Below are positions 58,697 through 64,000 of a DNA stretch of 64,000 nt, piece by piece. A program made the translations under genes and the position numbers. Location of the stretch: contig NZ_MWQI01000001.1 of the NCBI RefSeq assembly GCF_002210345.1, positions 558,001-622,000 of the forward strand, in the 5' to 3' direction. The notes under the pieces are model-generated. The model was not told the origin of the DNA, searched no databases, and was given only the letters and a program-made list of their open reading frames with translations. The DNA is from Fibrobacter sp. UWB4. Its GTDB lineage: Bacteria; Fibrobacterota; Fibrobacteria; Fibrobacterales; Fibrobacteraceae. How positions within the stretch are numbered: the first letter of the stretch is position 1; each line of letters begins with the position of its first letter.

Positions 58697-61600
58697 GTGA
58701 AATCTATCATTAAAAAATTTCAGATTCTACTGGTTGCCTGTGCAACGGTCTCCAGCATGGCTTCTTCTGTCATAGAAGATTCCAAGAAACATTTTATCTT
58801 AGACGACGAGGTCCTTGATACGTCTAAAGAATCTTGTGAAGACGGTTCGGGAATGCGCTTTGCTCCCGAAAATGCTTTTTACATGGATTCTAGCAGGGTG
58901 CCGTACCGCTATTACCGAGTGGCACTTCCGTCAGGCGATATGCCTTCGGTCTCGGTAACCAACAATAAGCTTGTTGCGCTTGGAACTTCGTACTGCAAGT
59001 CTACTCCCGTAAAGTCCCAGACCGTCTCGGTTTCAAAACCGTACCTTAAGGATAATCTGTGGATGGCCGATGTGCTGGTTCCGCTATATGTAAAGCAGGC
59101 CGGCTCCATAGCCCTTCGCAAGGATTTCCGCTTGAATGTCGATTTTGCAAGTGCTTCGGCAAGTGGCCGCAATCCGGGCGCTCGTGCACTTATGCAGGTG
59201 GTGAACTCGAAGTCCGCCGCGCAGTTTGGAACGGCCGCACCCCGTACGGCCCTGCGCCGTGAAGCGGCTTCTGAAATCGATGGCGTTGTCAAGCTTGCCA
59301 AACTGGTTGTTGGCGACAAGGATATGGCGACATTCCGCGAAGATGGCTTGTATGCTGTTGGTTTCAATTCCCTTCTGAAATTCACAAGCCGTGATGACTT
59401 GAGCGGAATTCCCGTAGAAAAAATTTGCGTTTACGGAGCCTCGCCGGATACGCTTCCTGACATGGGGCCAGGAGCCAAGCTCCGTAGCCCGAACCAGCTC
59501 TTCGAACTGCCCATAACAGTTGATGACCGCAATTCTAACGGCATCTTTGATGAAGGCGATTCCCTTTATTTCGTGGGATATGGCAATGCGTTTTGGAAAA
59601 GGATCGATTCGGAAGAAGAAAATTATCCCAAAACGAACATGAACTATTTCCATTCATATTCTCCGTATTCTTTTTACCAGCATTTTATTCTCGGGTATAA
59701 AGAAGTGGGGAAGGGCGAACGCCTTGGAACTCTTGCTCAGCCGAAATCGACGCCGAAAAGTATTGAGTGGCTTAGGTATGTGCGAGCCGAGAAAGATGAA
59801 CTCTTGATCGATACCTATTACGGCAAATCGCTCGATTGGGAAAAAACAACTGGAAAAGAGTGGTTCTGGAAATGGCATGATAAAAATGAAACTACGGTCG
59901 TTACGGACTTGAATGCGGAATCGCAGATCGTGGACCTGCCTGGGCTTGTCAAGGATGGCAAGGGATTTGCGTCTGTTACCTATTTCCCGCTTCGCTCGAT
60001 AAATTCAAGCAGTGGTGTGGATCAGTCGATTGGCTATATGTCTGATAGTGCTTACTCATCGCGGATGAAGTCGATTCATTTTAAGCTGAGTGTCAATGGC
60101 GAACAGCATTCAAAGGATCGTGCAGACACCTTTTACTGGTCCGATGGCGTCTTGTTGCCGGGAGGGAACTTCGCTATGGAGTTCAAATCCCTCAAGGCTT
60201 CTGGGAACGAGTATGAATTGACCATGCTTCCGAACGAAAACCAATACGACCGCTTTGATGGCGTTTCCGTAGCCTACCAGTGGGATCCGGCTTCTGTGTC
60301 TATCGATTCTGCGGAATGGCTATTGCCTGGGTTTGCGACCGGAATTGTTCGGATCCCTGTCGGTAAAGATTCCGATCTGCGCCTGATGAAGTTTGTGAAC
60401 TTTAAGCCGGTTGGACTTCTGAAAATTTCGAATGGAACCGCTATCGATAGTATTGGCTTTAATGAAGATGTTCGATACTTGCTTTATAACGAGAAGGACC
60501 GCCGTAACTCCACTCTCAGTATTGAAGCTATACCTGCGCCATCCCCAAATGCAGTCCAGAAGCTTGCGCAGATTTCATCTAAGACGGAATACCTGATTAT
60601 TACGCCAGAAGAATTCCTTGAACCGGCGGAAGATCTTGCTTCGTTCCGTTCCAGTGATTCTGCGATAAGCCCGCTTGTCACAGCCGTTGTTGCTGTAGAA
60701 AACATTTACAGGCATTACACCGGTGGATCTCCTTCTCCGATTGCGATTCGAAACTACATCGCCTACGCTCGAAGTGTCTGCCCGGATTTGCGGTTTGTGT
60801 TGCTCGCTGGTTCTGGCCATTATGACTATCGAGGCGTTAATCCTAGACTCGGAAAAAATTATATGCCTCCGTTTGAAAAGGAGTCGGCGGTGACCGAAGA
60901 CTTTTTTGCGGTCCTGGATTCTGGAGAAATGGTTAGAAGTCCCCGCATATATGATGTAGACCTTGCTGTTGGCCGTATTCCTGTATCGTCCGTCGATGAA
61001 TTTTATACGTACAACGAAAAAGCTCGTGATTACGAAAAAGTGGGCCGTTTTGATCATGGGGAATGGAGGTCTACGATGCTGCTTGGGGCTGATGATGCCC
61101 GCAATAGCGGTGCGGTAGATAGGATTGCACATACCGAAGACCAGGAAATGTTGGCCAGGACGATTGATGCGATTTCAGATAAACTTAATTATCGTATGAA
61201 CATGAAAAAGGTTTATCTCCTGAATTACGAGTATGATGCCGCTGGACAGAAACAGGAAGCAAATAACGATTTCCTGAATATTATGAATCAGGGTGCCTTG
61301 ATGACCATATATTACGGTCATGGATCCAAGTCCACATTGGCTTCGGAAGGCTTGTTCAGAACATCGGACATTGCAAAGCTTTCTAATGAAAAAAAATACA
61401 CGATAATAAGTTCGTTTGCATGTACCGTGGGACGCTTTGATGAAGGGGATTCTAGGTCAATGACTGAAGCTATGGTCCTTCAGAAAAGCGCAGGCGCTAT
61501 TGCTGGAATTGGTGCGGCTCGTGAAACGTATGAATCTTACAATAATCAATTTTCGAAGAACTTGATAAATAACGCTTTGTCCAAAGACGGAAATTATCTT

Positions 61601-62794
61601 GGTGTCGCCTATATGCTAGCTAAGGATAATGTTGTTCATAACCGTCAGGAATCGGATTCGCATGATAATGTGCATAATACGGAACATTATGTGTTTATGG
61701 GCGAACCTGTGATTCAGTTGCCTTTGGCGAAAATGAAGATTACTCTTGATTCGCCGGTGAAGTCCATCAAGGCTCTTGATAAAATGAAACTTTCTGGAAA
61801 AGTGTCCGGAATGACTTCGGGAAACATCGCCCTTACGCTTAGGGAAGGCCGTTATACGAAGGCTCTTGACTTGATTTCTATCGAAAAGATTATTGATGTG
61901 AATTATGATGGCGCGCTTATTTATTCAGAAGTCGTTCCCGTTGCCGATGGACGTTTTGAAACGGAATTCGTGACTCCGAAGAAGTTGAATATCGGCGATT
62001 CGCTTGCGGAATTCCGCGCATGGGCATTCTCGTCGAAAGAACCTGCTGTTGGGCGCTATCTTGAAAAGAATATTAAGATAACTGGTATTTCTAACTATGC
62101 AGATTCCTTGAATGATAATACTCCGCCGACGATCAAGATCCAGTCTTGCAATGCCGGGGAATTGACATCGTTTGCCGATAATCAGTATGTGAAATTGAGG
62201 ACCCCGGCCTGTTTGCAGGTTGTTGTTGAAGATGAAACAGCTTTGGATTACCGTGAACAGGCCGATGAAGGCATTTCTTTTGAAATGGTCGGGCTTGAAA
62301 ACCCCTATCATCCGGCTCCATTCTTGGAACAGTCCTCGAAACGTGCTGTTGCCCGCAAGTCGTTAACGACGGAAGCGTATCCGGCTGGCGATTACACGTT
62401 CAGGGTCCGTGCCCTGGATGTGCTTGGAAACATTGCGATAAAGACCGTCAATGTCCAGATTATAGAAGATTTGCAGACCGGGCTTGCCGATGTATTCAAT
62501 GTCCCGAATCCGATGGGCAAGAAGGGGACGACGTTCTACTTTAAGAACCTTTCTGTAGACAAGGACCCGGAAGTGACGATTTTCATCTATAACCAGCATG
62601 GTAGACTTGTCAAGGTCATTAAGGATGCCAAATCTGGCGTAACGCATTGGAATGGCAAGGACAATTATGGCCGGTTGCTTGCCAATGGGCTGTATCACTA
62701 TGTTGTCCGAAGCAAGGCGAAAGTTAGCGTTTCGGATTCTAAAACAAAAAATAAAACTTGGACTAAAAAACAAAAACTGTTGATCTCGAGGTAA
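58697..62794 (+). CDS. porU: PorU-like C25 (gingipain-family) protease, type IX secretion
   Basis: 1365 residues. Signal peptide, a beta-rich N-terminal half (to about 620), and a caspase-like C25 domain (about 640-1010) with the catalytic pair His875 (YYGHG) and Cys909 (SFACTVGRFD), 34 residues apart as in gingipains. A C-terminal FlgD/T9SS-type Ig domain ends the protein (VFNVPNPMG, IYNQHGRLVKVI, WNGKDNYGRLLANGLYHYVV). PorU is the T9SS sortase that removes sorting domains and attaches cargo; length and layout fit. It could instead be a secreted C25 protease carrying its own sorting domain. GTG start with TATTTT ending 7 nt upstream. Confidence 0.82.
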   Translation: MKSIIKKFQILLVACATVSSMASSVIEDSKKHFILDDEVLDTSKESCEDGSGMRFAPENAFYMDSSRVPYRYYRVALPSGDMPSVSVTNNKLVALGTSYCKSTPVKSQTVSVSKPYLKDNLWMADVLVPLYVKQAGSIALRKDFRLNVDFASASASGRNPGARALMQVVNSKSAAQFGTAAPRTALRREAASEIDGVVKLAKLVVGDKDMATFREDGLYAVGFNSLLKFTSRDDLSGIPVEKICVYGASPDTLPDMGPGAKLRSPNQLFELPITVDDRNSNGIFDEGDSLYFVGYGNAFWKRIDSEEENYPKTNMNYFHSYSPYSFYQHFILGYKEVGKGERLGTLAQPKSTPKSIEWLRYVRAEKDELLIDTYYGKSLDWEKTTGKEWFWKWHDKNETTVVTDLNAESQIVDLPGLVKDGKGFASVTYFPLRSINSSSGVDQSIGYMSDSAYSSRMKSIHFKLSVNGEQHSKDRADTFYWSDGVLLPGGNFAMEFKSLKASGNEYELTMLPNENQYDRFDGVSVAYQWDPASVSIDSAEWLLPGFATGIVRIPVGKDSDLRLMKFVNFKPVGLLKISNGTAIDSIGFNEDVRYLLYNEKDRRNSTLSIEAIPAPSPNAVQKLAQISSKTEYLIITPEEFLEPAEDLASFRSSDSAISPLVTAVVAVENIYRHYTGGSPSPIAIRNYIAYARSVCPDLRFVLLAGSGHYDYRGVNPRLGKNYMPPFEKESAVTEDFFAVLDSGEMVRSPRIYDVDLAVGRIPVSSVDEFYTYNEKARDYEKVGRFDHGEWRSTMLLGADDARNSGAVDRIAHTEDQEMLARTIDAISDKLNYRMNMKKVYLLNYEYDAAGQKQEANNDFLNIMNQGALMTIYYGHGSKSTLASEGLFRTSDIAKLSNEKKYTIISSFACTVGRFDEGDSRSMTEAMVLQKSAGAIAGIGAARETYESYNNQFSKNLINNALSKDGNYLGVAYMLAKDNVVHNRQESDSHDNVHNTEHYVFMGEPVIQLPLAKMKITLDSPVKSIKALDKMKLSGKVSGMTSGNIALTLREGRYTKALDLISIEKIIDVNYDGALIYSEVVPVADGRFETEFVTPKKLNIGDSLAEFRAWAFSSKEPAVGRYLEKNIKITGISNYADSLNDNTPPTIKIQSCNAGELTSFADNQYVKLRTPACLQVVVEDETALDYREQADEGISFEMVGLENPYHPAPFLEQSSKRAVARKSLTTEAYPAGDYTFRVRALDVLGNIAIKTVNVQIIEDLQTGLADVFNVPNPMGKKGTTFYFKNLSVDKDPEVTIFIYNQHGRLVKVIKDAKSGVTHWNGKDNYGRLLANGLYHYVVRSKAKVSVSDSKTKNKTWTKKQKLLISR

Positions 62795-62798
62795 ATAA

Positions 62799-63668
62799 AT
62801 GGAATTACGTGAAAAACCGGGCAAAGTGCAAAAGCTTTTGGAACTTTCCCTCCGCTTTCGCCTGATTTTTGTGCTGTTGATGGTTGGCTTTTCGGTGGCG
62901 TTTCTCGCTACGGGCTGGCAACAGATGGCATCCCTTCCGCTTGGGGCTTCTGAAGCGCTTGGTATGTGGATTGCTAAGTTCACGAATTTGGCCTCGGCTT
63001 GGAATTCTGCGCAGTATTTCTTTGTTGCCGGGCTTTCCCTGATTGTGCTCTACTTTGTCTTTGGCGGTGTGCGTGGCGGCTTTGGCGGCCTGCTTGCGCT
63101 TGCGGCTTTTGTGGGGGCGCTGTTTGCGTTGGGCGGCGATGAAGATATGCTTGTGATTTTCTTTGCTGTGTTTGCGGGTGTTGCACTTTTGCTTGTGCTT
63201 TTGGCCAAGTGGAGTGTTGCCTGTGCGCTGTTCCCGTTTGCGCTTTCATGGCTTTTGCTTACGGGATTTGTAAGCTGGTTCCCGCTGATGATTGGTAAGG
63301 CTTGGCTCATGTGGGCTGTGCTTAGTGCCATTGCGTTCTCGGGCGTTGTTGCCTGTGCGTTGCTTGCAGGGAAGGAACTCGGTGAAGGAACGCCCTCTGC
63401 TGGCGCCCTCGTGAAAGCGGGCAAGAAAATGCTTGCTCCGGTCATGATCGCATCGCTCCTTGCTCTTTCGGCACTTGTAATCGACATGAGCGTCGTCGTG
63501 GACTGGAGAAGAATCGGCATTGCCGCCATTCTCTGGATTGCTTTTAACGTCTGGTTTTTCGGGTTTACGTTCGGGACGATGTCCTTTGCCCCGTGGGAAC
63601 GCATCCGCTCCGGCTCCCGCCGCGTCAAGATGAACGACAAGAAAAAGAAATCTTCAAAGAAGAAGTAG
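62799..63668 (+). CDS. Polytopic membrane protein, unknown function
   Basis: 289 residues, about eight hydrophobic segments rich in Ala/Gly/Val/Leu, a cytoplasmic-looking N-terminus (MELREKPGKVQKL) and a strongly basic C-terminal tail (DKKKKSSKKK). It begins 4 nt after the PorU-like stop, which suggests one transcript and perhaps a role in the same secretion process, but no family is recognisable. Confidence 0.78.
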   Translation: MELREKPGKVQKLLELSLRFRLIFVLLMVGFSVAFLATGWQQMASLPLGASEALGMWIAKFTNLASAWNSAQYFFVAGLSLIVLYFVFGGVRGGFGGLLALAAFVGALFALGGDEDMLVIFFAVFAGVALLLVLLAKWSVACALFPFALSWLLLTGFVSWFPLMIGKAWLMWAVLSAIAFSGVVACALLAGKELGEGTPSAGALVKAGKKMLAPVMIASLLALSALVIDMSVVVDWRRIGIAAILWIAFNVWFFGFTFGTMSFAPWERIRSGSRRVKMNDKKKKSSKKK

Positions 63669-63696
63669 ACCGTAGGAAGTCGGCGGTAGGAAGTGT

Positions 63697-63925
63697 CATG
63701 CCCGCCGGAGCCTGTGCTGAGCGCAGTCGAAGTAAGCGGGCAACGCCTTCTCGTCACCCATACGTACGCTCGTCACCCTGACGCGAAGCGGAAGGGTCCA
63801 GTCAATTCTCGCTATCGCAATACAAGAAATGACTGGATGTTTCAGGGCTTCGCCCCTCAACATGACGAAGACGCAGGTCGCACTCGTCACCCTGAACGAA
63901 GTGAAGGGTCCAGTTAAGTCTTGCA
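63697..63925. repeat. Cluster of type-A/B repeat arms
   Basis: GTCATGCCCGCCGG with inverted CGGGCAACGCC; a type-A left arm GTCACCCTGACGCGAAGCGG with GGGTCCAGTCAA; an inverted arm GACTGGATG...CAACATGACG; and another left arm GTCACCCTGAACGAAGTGAA with GGGTCCAGTTAAGTCTTG. They fill most of 63669-63930; I see no gene there. Confidence 0.7.
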
Positions 63926-63928
63926 TTA

Positions 63929-63964
63929 CGAAAAAGCGTCTTGTGCTGTTTGCACGAGACGCTT
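63929..63964 (-). terminator. Terminator for a gene beyond the right edge
   Basis: AAGCGTCT-TGTGC...GCACGAGACGCTT stem; the T tract is on the minus strand (reading CTTTTT), so it should serve a leftward gene. A minus-strand TAA at 63985-63987 preceded by codons N-Q-K-E could be the end of that gene, but too little is visible to call it. Confidence 0.5.
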
Positions 63965-64000
63965 GTTGTTGGAGTGTGGATGTTTTATTCTTTCTGATTA

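Noticed and set aside
63697-63925. Short frames near the right edge (for example 63693-63917)
   Set aside because: They translate the HPERSE-like repeat text that type-A arms give in many places; no start signals.

Overview
The window reads as chromosomal DNA of a Fibrobacter-like bacterium. Two secreted proteins carry the Fibrobacter succinogenes major paralogous (FISUMP, TIGR02145) signature (21022-21633 and 50961-51707). There is also a type IX secretion PorU-like C25 protease (58697-62794), an intracellular GH8 oligoxylanase-type enzyme (23167-24285) and a complete Gram-negative Tol-Pal cluster. I saw no rRNA, tRNA, CRISPR array, transposase or prophage. The only gene with a mobile-element flavour is an AT-rich ORF6N protein (24508-25044).

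Layout. 1-4800: a zinc-ribbon-like protein coupled to a LysE exporter that contains an in-frame dispersed repeat, then an NrnA-type phosphoesterase, a Cof-type HAD phosphatase, a DegT aminotransferase and rpsT. 5009-11161: a compact same-strand run of an MglA-type GTPase, a roadblock/LC7 partner, a DUF2914 protein, a 965-residue outer-membrane protein and an Omp85/POTRA protein. 11397-21000: lipoproteins, rpmE2, rpiA-slyD, a metallophosphoesterase, rlmH, folA, a membrane diguanylate cyclase, an MgtC/DUF4010 transporter-like protein and a ThiD-like kinase. 21022-28935: a FISUMP protein, a tandem-wHTH GntR/LacI-type regulator, GH8, ORF6N, rpsD, endonuclease I, folC and an LPP20-like lipoprotein. 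29124-34026: tolQ-tolR-tolA/tonB-tolB-pal-cpoB. 34214-45199: murA with an RDD protein, rapA, proB-scpB-mutS, an HD-like protein and RidA. 45466-54719: a three-module LplT-PlsC-AAS protein, an NSS symporter with a tiny partner ORF, FISUMP, typA, ruvX and a pseudo-receiver. 55152-63668: a lamin-tail lipoprotein, a stand-alone GGQ protein, two unknown exported proteins, PorU-like and a membrane protein.

The main themes are envelope biology (Tol-Pal, murA, Omp85, T9SS protease, many lipoproteins), translation and repair, and folate or one-carbon enzymes.

The most unusual layer is non-coding. Intergenic spaces are filled with several families of dispersed palindromic repeats. One copy has entered lysE in frame, one sits inside the tol cluster, and one region (54960-55136) has tandem units of about 60 bp whose stems differ in sequence but stay self-complementary. 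A second recurring signal is a TAnnTT -10-like box ending only 6-8 nt before the start codon of about ten genes that lack a Shine-Dalgarno sequence, which suggests leaderless transcripts.
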